From Sipunculus nudus (Eukaryota; Annelida; Sipuncula; Golfingiida; Sipunculidae): a stretch of 64,000 nucleotides of DNA. Shown in pieces: positions 12,001 to 22,665 of the stretch. The DNA lies in NCBI GenBank assembly GCA_026874595.1, contig CM049306.1:66658019-66722018 (forward strand). The letters are read 5' to 3'. Below the pieces are notes generated by a model that did no database searches, was not told the origin of the DNA, and saw only the letters and a list, made by a program, of their open reading frames with translations. Positions within the stretch are counted from its first letter, which is position 1. The number at the start of each line of letters is the position of its first letter. A program made the translations under genes and the position numbers.

Positions 12001-12183
12001 ATGAAAATAACAGGTGTGTTCAATTCAAATTTAGCGGCTTTTGTCCTCTGTTCAATGCTGCTTTGTGAAATTCATGGACGACCGCGCACGCAAACTTGCA
12101 ACTGTAATGGCCTTGCCGGCACTTACCGGTCAACCCTGAAGCCACTTGTGCTCACGGCAATTGGATTTATCTTCATCATTTGA
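12001..12183 (+). other. 60-codon frame of unknown function, copy 3
   Basis: An ATG-started frame. The predicted peptide has a hydrophobic N-terminal stretch (Ala-Ala-Phe-Val-Leu followed by Met-Leu-Leu-Cys), a middle with Cys-Asn-Cys-Asn-Gly, and a hydrophobic C-terminal tail. It looks a little like a tiny secreted or membrane peptide, but I recognise no family. It is copied with the repeat at 14294 and 19263 and broken at 2951 and 9561. Changes between intact copies are nearly all non-synonymous, so a neutral chance frame is the better reading. Confidence 0.25.
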
Positions 12184-12793
12184 TAAAAAACGAGGCGAGA
12201 TTTGACGGGAATTGCTATATAATCACATTATATGACTGAGAGTGTCAGACGCTGTCACATGCTGAAAACTATATGTCTGTAGTGTAAAAAATGACAGCAT
12301 TATAGGCATTTGTTTAAATGGTCCTCTGATTTCGTTTGACGACAAATGGTGCGAGATTTGACGAGATATTCACTTGTGTCACTTTAATCTCCTAAAAAAT
12401 CCTAGAACAATAAAAACTAGACCCTTGTAGCATTAAAATAGCCGAGATACAGATATTTGTTTAAAATCTCGTAATTTTTCGTTTGACGATAAACTGAGCG
12501 AGATTTGACGAGATTTGCAATTGAATGACTTAGAACAAAGGGAATGCTGCCTTATGCAAAAAACTTCACCCTTGTAGCATAAATATTAACAGAGATAAAA
12601 ACCAAAAACATCATGTTTTCAGATTGTCAAGTTTTACCCTAAAATTTGGTAACCATGGTAACGGCGGCACAAGCCTATATGTACAAAGGAATAAGGCAAT
12701 GATCCTAGTTTAAGATGCGACAAAAAAATTTGTTATATGCTTAATATTTTTTTAGATATTGCGGAAAAATGAAAAGTTGTAGTGTTCCCGGTA

Positions 12794-12810
12794 CCACGCC
12801 CCCTGGTGGC
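12794..12810 (-). promoter_or_regulatory. CTCF-like motif (CCCCCTGGTGG variant)
   Basis: The minus-strand reading is GCCACCAGGGGGCGTGG. It matches the vertebrate CTCF consensus TGGCCACCAGGGGGCGCTA across the whole CCACCAGGGGGCG core. Similar sites lie at 3702, 15087, 22096, 23553, 24814, 30320, 31582 and in the P2 and P3 copies. Confidence 0.5.
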
Positions 12811-13091
12811 TATTTTCGAAAAATGAAAAAATAAGTTCGAGATAATACAGAATAACAGAAAATAAGTCACTTTCAGAACCTTAGCTGTAAAACTGCAACC
12901 TCTAAATCGTATTTAATGAAATCTTGAAAAGTCTCATTTGACGACAATGGCACGAGATTTTGCGAGACTTCTATTAATTTTCCATAGAGCATATTAAATG
13001 CTACACAATGCAAAAAACTAGACCTCTCTAACTTAAAAAATGAGAAATTTGGAGGGAAATTTTCGAATTTTCTGATTTCCCCCCATAATAC

Positions 13092-13105
13092 GTTACCATG
13101 GTAAC
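13092..13105. promoter_or_regulatory. Palindromic RFX X-box-like motif
   Basis: GTTACCATGGTAAC is a perfect 14-bp palindrome. It fits the RFX X-box form GTNRCC-N(0-3)-RGYAAC with two half-sites. Equivalent sites lie at 3620, 15387, 22396, 30173 and 31882 and in later copies. The inverted copy has one at 18240. Confidence 0.5.
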
Positions 13106-13239
13106 CATTGACCGGAAAAATTTGCTAGCACTTGGAATGCTAACATAAAGAGGAATAAAATGAGCTACAGATTATGCGGCTACGATTATTATTGACGAAG
13201 ATATGAAGAAAATAAAAATTTAAGGTTTTTTGGTGACAA

Positions 13240-13257
13240 TGACCTTGACCTTTGACC
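13240..13257 (-). promoter_or_regulatory. Triple nuclear-receptor half-site
   Basis: The minus-strand reading GGTCAAAGGTCAAGGTCA contains AGGTCA half-sites as DR1 and DR0. It includes TCAAGGTCA, the extended half-site used by ERR/SF-1-type receptors. A fourth, separated TGACC follows in most copies (GATCATGACC). The element is repeated about 27 times in the window at the same place in each unit. Confidence 0.45.
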
Positions 13258-13395
13258 GATCATGACCAAAAACAATAGGCTCCGAGGAGAACCGATCTTA
13301 CACTATATCTATAAGTTTCAGAGCGATTGGTGAAAAATTGTGGCCTGTAGAGCACAGACAGACAGACAGACAAACAAACAAACAGACAAACAGAC

Positions 13396-15682
13396 TAGAC
13401 GACCAGAGGTCGAACACTTGCCGGAAGCGGAAATAAGAAAGTCAGACTAGGAGAAACATTCAGCAGGCAGTTTACATTTGGAACTAGTCAAATGAAGTAC
13501 CCGAATAATGGCGTAAACAGAAGCACAATTTTGTGTGGTTATGCTGATTTTTAAAAGTCGCAAAAGAGTAGAAAGACAAACAGACAGACAGACGGGAAAA
13601 AAACTCCATGTGAAGGCCATGTACTCCTGTCATGGAGAATGGAAAACAGTCTATTAGAATAAAACTCCATATTTTGAATTTCAAGAATAAGAAGAATTTA
13701 ATTGTAACGTATATTAGGTCACCAAGGTAATGGAAGAATATGACAGAGTCCCCACGAGAGTAATCGTATTAAATCTAGCTTCAGATGCTGCAATCAATGT
13801 TGTGACACTGTTTATAGTTTTGGAGATATGGCACAATAATGATTGCTGCAGCGCCATCTGGCGGCTATTTTCTAAAAGGAAAAAAAATAAGTTCCCTGAT
13901 ATTTTTTTTATTATATATATTTGATGTATAATTAATCTAACCCGTGCAGAATGTGACAGAGTCCCCAGATGGATAAACGCAATAAATCTAGTATCAGATG
14001 CTGCAATCAATGTTGTGACAGTGTGTATAGTTTTGGTGATATGGCACAATAATGATTGCTGCAGCGCCATCTGGCGGCTTATTTCTAAACGGAAAAAAAT
14101 AAGTTTCGAAATATTTTATTTTTTATTATAAATATTAAATGTATAATTAAAATTAAACCCCTGCCCCCCAACTGCTAAACCAGGGATCCGCCCCTATTTT
14201 GACACACCCAACTACAAAATCTGGGATCCGTCCCTGGTTTGAAAGATTTGCCAGTGGTTCCTGGCAACACAAGTGGCCGCACAAGGGGACACAATGAAAA
14301 TAACAGGTGTGTTCAATTCAAATTTAGCGGCTTTTGTCCTCTGTTCAATGCTGCTTTGTGAAATTCATGGACGACCGCGCACGCAAACTTGCAACTGTAA
14401 TGGCCTTGCCGGAACTTACCGGTCAACCCTGAAGCCACTTGTGCTCACGGCAATTGGATTTATCTTCATCATTTGATAAAAAATGAGGCGAGATTTGACG
14501 GGAATTGCTATATAATCACATTATATGACTGAGAGTGTCAGACGCTGTCACATGCTGAAAACTATATGTCTGTAGTGTAAAAAATGACAGCATTATAGGC
14601 ATTTGTTTAAATGGTCCTCTGATTTCGTTTGACGACAAATGGTGCGAGATTTGACGAGATATTCACTTGTGTCACTTTAATCTTCTAAAAAATCCTAGAA
14701 CAATAAAAACTAGACCCTTGTAGCATTAAAATAGCCGAGATACAGATATTTGTTTAAAATCTCGTAATTTTTCGTTTGACGATAAACTGAGCGAGATTTG
14801 ACGAGATTTGCAATTGAATGACTTAGAACAAAGGGAATGCTGCCTTATGCAAAAAACTTCACCCTTGTAGCATAAATATTAACAGAGATAAAAACCAAAA
14901 ACATCATGTTTTCAGATTGTCAAGTTTTACCCTAAAATTTGGTAACCATGGTAACGGCGGCACAAGCCTATATGTACAAAGGAATAAGGCTATGATCCTA
15001 GTTTAAGATGCGACAAAAAAATTTGTTATATGCTTAATATTTTTTTAGATATTGCGGAAAAATGAAAAGTTGTAGTGTTCCCGGTACCACGCCCCCTGGT
15101 GGCTATTTTCGAAAAATGAAAAAATAAGTTCGAGATAATACAGAATAACAGAAAATAAGTCACTTTCAGAACCTTAGCTGTAAAACTGCAACCTCTAAAT
15201 CGTATTTAATGAAATCTTGAAAAGTCTCATTTGACGACAAATGGCACGAGATTTTGCGAGACTTCCATTAATTTTCCATAGAGCATATTAAATGCTACAC
15301 AATGCAAAAAACTAGACCTCTCTAACTGAAAAAATGAGAAATTTGGAGTGAAATTTTCGAATTTTCTGATTTTCCCCTAAAAAAACGTTACCATGGTAAC
15401 CATTGACCGGAAAAATTTGCTAGCACTTGGAAAGCTAACATAAAGAGGAATAAAATGAGCTACAGATTATGCGGCTACGATTATTATTGACGAAGATATA
15501 AAGAAAATAAAAATTTTAGGTTTTTCGGTGACACTGACCTTGACCTTTGACCGACCATGACAAAAAACAATAGGCTCCGAGGAGAACTGATCTTACACTA
15601 TATCTATAAGTTTCAGAGCGATTGGTGAAAAATTGTGGCCTGTAGAGCACAGACAGACAGACAAACAGACAAACAGACAAAC
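13396..15682 (+). repeat. Type I unit, copy 4 (2,287 bp)
   Basis: Nearly identical to copy 3 for most of its length. Single-base changes are visible (for example CTGTCTATAG to CTGTTTATAG near 13808 and GCCGGC to GCCGGA near 14411). The right end diverges more (from about 15260) and resembles other family members, as expected if the tandem duplication was resolved by unequal crossing over within paralogous sequence. CTCF-like cores lie near 13848, 14061 and 15087 and an X-box at 15387-15400. Confidence 0.93.
14294..14476 (+). other. 60-codon frame of unknown function, copy 4
   Basis: Same peptide as at 12001. One synonymous difference (GGC to GGA, Gly) is visible. It came with the 2.3-kb duplication and is not independent evidence of a gene. 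Confidence 0.25.
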
Positions 15683-17615
15683 TAGACGACCATAGGTCGA
15701 ACGCTTGCCGGAAATCGGAAGTGAAACACAGACGGACAGACAGAACATATTGTCGGTTTTCTATTAATGGAATGACTCTCAGGGACATTGCTGAGAATAT
15801 GTGGCCCGTAGAATGACATATGAGTCAAAAGAACAGGCAAGCAGACAAAGCTGACAACAAAAGACGAACAGACAGACATACTGACTTTGTGAGACAAGAT
15901 TGACACCAGATGACATAACCTGGTGATTGAGAAGATTCAAAGGAAGAAAATAATTTATGTAATTTAGATTTATAGTTTTGGAGGTATGGCGAATTAATGA
16001 TATACTTGGGAGGCTGGACTGTAGCGCCCTCTAGCAGACATATTCCGAAGACGACAAATGCGTTTCGTATTATTAGTGTATGACATGAGATGTCCCAGTT
16101 TCAAAAGGATTCCGTCAAAGCTGTGGCCTGTAGAATGCTATATGTAAGGCGTAAGAACCAACAAGCAGGCGACTTTGAGGATAACGGACAAACAGATGGA
16201 CACATTGACAAAGTGACAGAAGATTGAAACCATATGCCTTAATCAGGTTATGGAGAAGACTCAAAGGAAGAAAATAAGCTATAGCTTATGTAACTGAGGC
16301 TTTGGGTGTAGAGATATGGCCAATACAATGGTATGTGTGTGAGGGTCATGTGCAGCGCCCACTAGTGGCCATATCAGGAAAATGAAAAATTGATTTCGAG
16401 ATATTAGTGTAAGACTTAAGATGTTATAGTTTCAAAAGGATTCTTTCAAAACTGTAGCCTATAGAATGCTATATGTGAGACGCAAGAACCAACAAGCAGG
16501 CGAATTTGAGGACAACTGACAAACAGACGAAAACACTGACAAAGTGATTCAAGATTGAGTCCAGATGACTACTCCAGGTTATGGAGAAGACCCAAAGGAA
16601 GAAAAAAGCTACAGTTTATGTTACCGAGGTTTATAGTTTTGGAGATATTGCCAAAGCATAATATGTTGGGAGAGGTTCGAGTTCAGCGCCCCCTAGCGGC
16701 CATATCCGGAAAATGAAAAATTGTTTTCGAGATATTAGTGTAAGACTTAAGATGTTATAGTTTCAAAAGGATTCTTTCAAAACAGTGGCCTGTAGAATGC
16801 TATATGTGAGACGCAAGAGCAAGCAGGTGAATTTGAGGACAACTGACAAACAGACAGACACACTGACAAAGTGTCACAAAAGTGTGACCAGATGACTACA
16901 CTAGGTTATGGAGAAGACTCAGAGGAAGAAAATAAGCTATAGTTTATGTAATTGAGGCTTTTAATTTTGGAGATATGGCCAAAATATGATATGTTCGGGA
17001 GGTTCGCATCCAGCGCCCCCTAGCGGCCCTATTCAAAAAATGAAAAAATCATTTCTAGATATTAGTGTAGGACTTATGATATGTCAGTTTCAAAATGATT
17101 CCTGCAATAATGTGGCCTTTGGCGCAAGATGAATGAAATCTCGAAATATCTCTATTCACGAGATATTTTACGAGATACTGCAAGACTTGTAATAAAATCT
17201 TGTAATACTAGTTGAATGCTACGTGATGCAAAAAACTAGATCACTCTAGCTTTAAAACTGACAAAGTTAGAAAAATAAGACCCCTTATTTACGAATATCA
17301 TGACTTTTCCCCCAAAATTTGTAACCATGGTTACGGCAAATTTGAGCCAGCTACACACCAGATGACAGGCCTTGGAATGACGATTAAAATGAGCTATTGT
17401 TGAAGTAGATACGACTATTAGTCACAAAGATATGAAGAAAAAACCGTTTTGAGAATTTTTGATGACCTTGACCTTGACCTTTGACCTATTTTGACCAAAA
17501 ACAATAGGGCACCTGGAAATTTAATTCTCCATAATCTCTGAAAATTTCAAGGTGATTGTGGCAAAATTGTGGCCAGGAGAGTGCAGACAAACAAACAAAA
17601 AGACAGACAAACAGA
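15683..17615 (+). repeat. Composite unit with 330-bp block D (4 units)
   Basis: Boundary hairpin, AACATATTGT module, then four 330-bp units with core anchors at 16022, 16353, 16684 and 17011. The order of core variants is the same as in block B. The tail has TCTCG palindromes, an X-box near 17323, a four-half-site nuclear-receptor run near 17462 and a CAAACAAAC tract. Block D is therefore a second copy of the 1.9-kb higher-order unit, separated from blocks B and C by three type I units. Confidence 0.88.
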
Positions 17616-18193
17616 CTAGACGACCAGAGGTCGAACGCTTGCCGGAAGCGGAAATAAGAAAGTCAAACTAGTAGACAACATACAGCAGACAGTCAGGTTA
17701 CATTTGGAACTGGTCAAATGAATTACCCCAATTATGGCGGAAACAGAAGCACAATTTTGTGTGGTTATGCTGATTTTCAAAAGTCGCAGATGAGTAGACA
17801 GACAAACAGACAGGCAGACGGGAAAAAAAAACTCCATGTGAAGGCCATGTACTCCTGTCATGGAGAATAGAAAACAGTCTATTAGAATAAAACTCCATAT
17901 TTTGAATTTCAAGAAAAAGAAGAATATAATTGTAACGTATATTAAGTCACCATTGTAATTGAAGAATATGACAGTGTCCCCACGAGGATAAACGCATTAA
18001 TCTAGTTTCAGATGCTGCAATGAATGTTGTGACACTGTTTATGGTTTTAAAGATAACACATTATGGCACAATAATGATTGCTTCAGCCTCATCTAGCGGC
18101 TATTTTCTAAAAGGAAAAAAATAAGTTCCCAGATATTTTTTTTTATTATATGTATTTGATGTATAATTATATTTAACCCCTGCAGAATATGAC

Positions 18194-19108
18194 TCTTTAT
18201 GTTAGCTTTCCAAGTGCTAGCAAATTTTTCCGGTCAATGGTTACCATGGTAACGTATTTTTGGGGGGAAATCAGAAAATTCGAAAAATTCCCTCCAAATT
18301 TCTCATTTTTTAAGTTAGAGAGGTTTAGTTTTTTGCATTGTGTAGCATTTGATATGCTCTATGGAAAATTAATAGAAGTCTCGCAAAATCTCGTGCCATT
18401 TGTCGTCAAATGAGACTTTTCGAGATTTCATTAAATACGATTTAGAGGTGGCACTTTTACAGCTAAGGTTCTGAAAGTGACATATTTTCTGTTTTTCTGT
18501 ATTATCTCGAACTTGTTTTTTTCATTTTTCGAAAAAAGCCACCAGGGGGCGTGGTACAGGAAACACTACAACTTTTCATTTTTCCGCAATATCTAAAAAA
18601 ATATTAAGCATATAACATTTTTTTTGTCGCATCCTAAACTAGGATCATTGGCTTATTCCTTTGTACATATAGGCTTGTGCCGCTTGTTACCAAATCTTAG
18701 GGTTAAATTTGACAATCTGAAAACATGATGTTTTTGGCTTTTATCTCTGTTAATATTTATGCTACAAGGGTGAAGTTTTTTGTATAAGGCAGCATTCTCT
18801 TGGTTCCGTTTATCGTCAAACGAGAAATTACGAGATTTTAAACAAATATCTGTATCTCAGCTATTTTAATGCTACAAGGGTCTAGTTTTTATTGTTCTAG
18901 GATTTTTTAGTAGATCAAAGTGACACAAGTGAATATCTCGTCAAATCTCGCACCATTTGTCGTCAAACGAGAACAGAGGATCATTTAAACAAATGCCTAT
19001 AATGCTGTCATTTTTTACACTACAGACATATAGTTTTCAGCATGTGACAGCGTCTGACACTCTCAGTCATATAATGTGATTATATAGCAATTCCCGTCAA
19101 ATCTCGCC
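18194..19108 (-). repeat. Inverted 915-bp segment of the type I unit
   Basis: The segment is the reverse complement of the part from GGCGAGATTTGACGGGAATT to GCTAACATAAAGA seen on the plus strand at about 12195-13151. It includes a CTCF-like core on the opposite strand (18538-18554) and one X-box (18240-18253). The other X-box is damaged near 18690 by loss of part of the palindrome. The segment is about 40 bp shorter than the direct version. With 21341-22460 it forms a large inverted repeat with arms of roughly 0.9 kb. Confidence 0.9.
18538..18554 (+). promoter_or_regulatory. CTCF-like motif in opposite orientation
   Basis: GCCACCAGGGGGCGTGG on the plus strand. Of about 55 CTCF-like cores seen by eye, this is the only one oriented this way, because it lies in the inverted segment. 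Confidence 0.5.
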
Positions 19109-19262
19109 TGTATAATTAAAATTTAACCCCTGCCCCCAAACTGCTAAACCATGGATCCGCCCATATTTTGACACACCCAACTTCAAAATCGGGGATCCGT
19201 CCCTGGTTTGAAAGATTTGCCAGTGGTAACTGGTAACACAAGTAGCCGCACAAGGGGACACA

Positions 19263-19445
19263 ATGAAAATAACAGGTGTGTTCAATTCAAATGTAGCGGC
19301 TTTTGTCCTCTATTCAATGCTGCTTTGTGAAATTCATGGACGACCGCCCACGCCAACTTGCAACTGTAATGGCCTTGCCGGCACTTACCGGTCAACCCTG
19401 AAGCCACTTCTGCTCACGGCAATTGGATGTATCTTCATCATTTGA
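19263..19445 (+). other. 60-codon frame of unknown function, copy 5
   Basis: ATG-started and intact. It differs from the 12001 copy by Leu>Val, Cys>Tyr, Arg>Pro, Gln>Pro, Val>Leu and Phe>Cys, with no synonymous change that I can see. The stop codon sits at the insertion boundary. Confidence 0.25.
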
Positions 19446-21249
19446 TAAACAAGGGACCTATGGGTCACTGTGCTCAGCTGACGTTAACCTTGAAGGTGAA
19501 AATCTAAAATAATATCTAATGGAGATAAAGTGTAAGAGGTAATAAAGGCCATGGTTGGTTTATATGATTGGTTTGTATTGATGAGCAAGAAATTGTTGCA
19601 AAAAATATTTTGTGACCTGACCATGTGTTTCCTAATGTTGAAACTAAAGCATGTGAGCAGTTTGTGAACAAATGACCTGTACTATTACCATGATCATTAG
19701 TTGGTTTTTCAATTAACTGTTGACATATCAGTAGTTTACACATTTGTTCAATTGAATCTATTTTTTTGTATAATATATATTATTGAATATATATGTATTT
19801 TATTTATGAAATGTATACAGTTGAAATATAGCTAATTAACAACATAAAACAGGGCAAACAAAGCCTGATCTCAAATTCTGCTGAGGCAGGAAAATAATGA
19901 AGAAATGTTTGTATTAAATCCTAATTTTTTTATCACATCAATTATTTTCTAATTTAAGTTTATATTTCTATACATTTCCAATTTAACATATATATCTGAA
20001 TATAAAAGTTGATTCATAATTCTCAATTGCATCATCATAAATCTCAATCTTGTCAGATAACACCACATCATGCATACAAATGTTTATTTATTTTTTACCA
20101 CAAAAATATATCTTTTAAATCTGCAAAACAATAAATATCTAAAAATAATACTTGATTTAGATTTCACAATTTTTAATTGTGTCTTTATTTATCCATAATG
20201 TACTTCATATTTTATAATAATTAAAGCATACTGATGGGTTCCTTTATATTTGTTAAAATCATTTAAAAGAAAATTGATTTCTTTAAAAATGCTACATTAC
20301 ACAACATTGCATCTTCTGGATTACACCTTGAATTATTTTTTCAAGGAAAGTTTTTGCATATCGGAGTGGAAACAGCATTACAATTAAGGAGATACAGTGA
20401 AAACAATAACAATTACTGCATAACACTTGGTGGGTTGGGTTTTCTGGGGGGGGGGGTGATTGGGGTGTCGATATGAGAATAACTGTACACCTGTAACAGC
20501 ACAGCAGGGGATCTCCCCCAGTGACTGTAACAAATCAGAAACCCTGGCATAGCTGACTTCCAGTGACCTGGAGTGGGACCCTGCATCTGTAATCAAAGCA
20601 AGTGACTACAGAAAAAAAATCAATAACTATCTTAATTTTCAAGCTTTTATTTCCAAATTTCAGATTTAGACAAACTAAATATTTATGTTAACATGCTGTG
20701 AAAATTAAATCAATGGTGCTTACAGGAAAAAAACGTGCCATGGTCAAAGTTGGGCAAAATTTAAGGTACTGATTTTTTTTTATGCTAATAACTTAAAAAA
20801 TTTACAAAATTCAGATCTAATTTTGGGTAAACAATTGAATCTTAATTAAACATAGTTATATACTTGAAAAAGTAGACTCTAGTTTCAAAATTTTTTATGT
20901 TAAGTGAGTTATTATTTTTCCTGATTTTTTACAAAGTCCAATATGTTTGGGCCCACAACTTAAAGAATTTATACTTTAGAGACTTAATTTCTGGCATGTA
21001 CATAGGAACTATATAGAGGAATATTTATGGTAAATATGAGGAAAAACAGATGAGTGGTTTTTTTGATATGAGGCAGTCCTGAAGTGTGAAAATAGGATTT
21101 TAATAAAAAATTGAGGTTTTTCCTTAATTTCTCAAAGGAACGAAGTCCCAAAGACCCAGTTTTCGGCTTGGTAGGAGATCTTGGGGACATCTAACATTAT
21201 GGTGAATTTTGGATTCCTAGGTCTTACGGTTTCAAAACGTGCCACATCT

Positions 21250-21294
21250 ACGGACGGACGGACGGACGGACGGACAGACGGACGGACGACGGAC
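21250..21294 (+). repeat. (ACGG)n microsatellite
   Basis: A run of GGAC units, with one GACAGAC interruption, just inside the right end of the insertion. A shorter related tract lies near 1238-1258 beside a similar AGCTCA end. Confidence 0.85.
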
Positions 21295-21310
21295 AATGGA
21301 CCACGACTAT

Positions 21311-21339
21311 AGCTCAGATGACTTATAGTCAGCTGAGCT
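21311..21339. repeat. Terminal hairpin of the insertion
   Basis: Arms AGCTCAGATGACT and AGTCAGCTGAGCT pair over 13 positions with two mismatches, with a three-base TAT loop. It lies one to a few bases before the return to type I sequence. Terminal hairpins near 3' ends are typical of some rolling-circle elements, but I cannot assign the class. Confidence 0.65.
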
Positions 21340-21340
21340 A

Positions 21341-22665
21341 AAAACGAGGCGATATTTGACGAGAAATGCTATATAAACACATAATGTGACTGAAAGTGTG
21401 AGACGCTGTCACATGCTGAAAACTATATGTCTGTAGTGTAAAATATGACAGCATTATAGGCATTTGTTTAAATGGTCCCCTGTTCTCGTTTGACGACAGA
21501 TGGTGCGAGATTTGACGAAATATTCACTTGTGTCACTTTAATCTACTTAAACATCCTGGAACAATAACAAACTAGACTCTTGTAGCATATAAATAGCCGA
21601 GATACAGATATTCGTTTAAAATCTCGAATTTCTCGTTTGGTGGGAGATGATGCGAGATTGGGCGAGATTTGCAATTCATTCATATTAAGCTCTAAAATAG
21701 CTACCAAATGCAGAAAACAACTGCTCTTTAGCTTAAAAGGTGATCAGGTTATAAGCATTTCTGTGAAATCTCGTAATTTCTCGTTTGACGAAAAACCGAG
21801 CGAGATTTGACGAGATTTGCAACTGAATGACTTAGAACCAAGGGAATGTTGCCTTATGCAAAACACTTGACCCTTGTAGCATAAATATTTACAGAGATAA
21901 AAGCCAAAAACATCATGTTTTCAGATTGTCAAGTTTTACCCCAAAATTTGGTAACCATGGTAACCGCAGCACAAGGCTATATGTACGAAGGAATAAGGCA
22001 ATGATCCTAGTTTAAGATGCGACCAAAAAAATTGTTATATGCTTAATATTTTTTTAGATATTGCGGGAAAATGATAAGTTCTGGTGTTTCCAGTACCACG
22101 CCCCCTGGTGGCTTTTTTCGAAAAATGAAAAAACAAGTTTGAGATAATACAGAAAAACAGAAAATATGTCACTTTCAGAATCTTAGCTGTAAAACTGCCA
22201 CCTCTAAATCGTATTTAATAAAATCTCGAAAAGTCTCATTTGACGACAAATGGCACGAGATTTTGCGAGACTTGCATTAATTTTGCATAGAACCTATAAA
22301 ACGCTACACAATGCAGAAAACTAGACCTCTCTATCTTAAAAAATGAGAAATTTGGAAGGAAATTTTCGAATTTTCTGATTTTCCCCCAAAAATACGTTAC
22401 CATGGTAACCATTCACGGGGAAAATGTGCTAGCACTTGGAAAGCTAACATTAAGAGGAATAAAATGAGCTACAGATTATGCGGCTGCGATTATTATTGAC
22501 GAAGATATGAAGAAAATAAAGATTTTAGGTTTTTTGGTGACACTGACCTTGACCTTTGACCGATCATGACCAAAAACAATAGGCTCCGAGGAGAAAAGAT
22601 CTTACACTTAGTGCATAAGTTTCAGAGCGATTGCTTAAAAACTGTGGCCTGTAGCGCGTGTACAT
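21341..22665 (+). repeat. Type I unit, right half (continuation of copy 5)
   Basis: Resumes at AAACGAGGCGA and holds TCTCG/CGAGA clusters, an X-box near 21952, a CTCF-like core (22096-22112), an X-box (22396-22409) and a nuclear-receptor element (22544-22561), in the usual order. It is moderately diverged from copies 3 and 4 and contains the extra TCTCG section seen in copy 2 near 10030-10200. Confidence 0.88.

Larger units (their letters stand above)
11103..13395 (+). repeat. Type I unit, copy 3 (2,293 bp)
   Basis: A clean reference copy. In order: boundary hairpin, paired CTCF-like modules (11555-11572, 11768-11785), an AT-rich stretch, an AAACCAGGGA/TCCCTGGTTT inverted repeat (11884-11947), the small frame (12001-12183), TCTCG/CGAGA clusters, an X-box near 12648, a CTCF-like core (12794-12810), more TCTCG, an X-box (13092-13105), a nuclear-receptor element near 13240, and a (CAGA)(CAAA) tract. 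The next copy is nearly identical at a constant offset of 2,293 bp. Confidence 0.93.
17616..19446 (+). repeat. Type I unit, copy 5, rearranged
   Basis: Begins like other type I units. Its first CTCF-like module is decayed (near 18085, CTCATCTAGCGGC). The second module is replaced by an inverted segment (18194-19108). The normal order resumes at TGTATAATTAAAAT near 19109 and runs through the small frame. It is then cut by the insertion at 19447, and the missing right half continues at 21341. Confidence 0.88.
19447..21340. mobile_element. ~1.9-kb non-autonomous insertion in a type I unit
   Basis: It interrupts the continuous type I sequence: TTTGATAAA before it and AAACGAGGCGA after it are contiguous in other copies. 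The left end has GTGCTCAGCTGAC (near 19471) and the right end, read in reverse, has TTAGCTCAGCTGAC. The right end carries an (ACGG)n tract (21250-21294) and a hairpin (21311-21339). The interior is AT-rich with a G run near 20448 and no frame of note. The class is uncertain; a short inverted-repeat or Helitron-like element are both possible. Confidence 0.6.
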
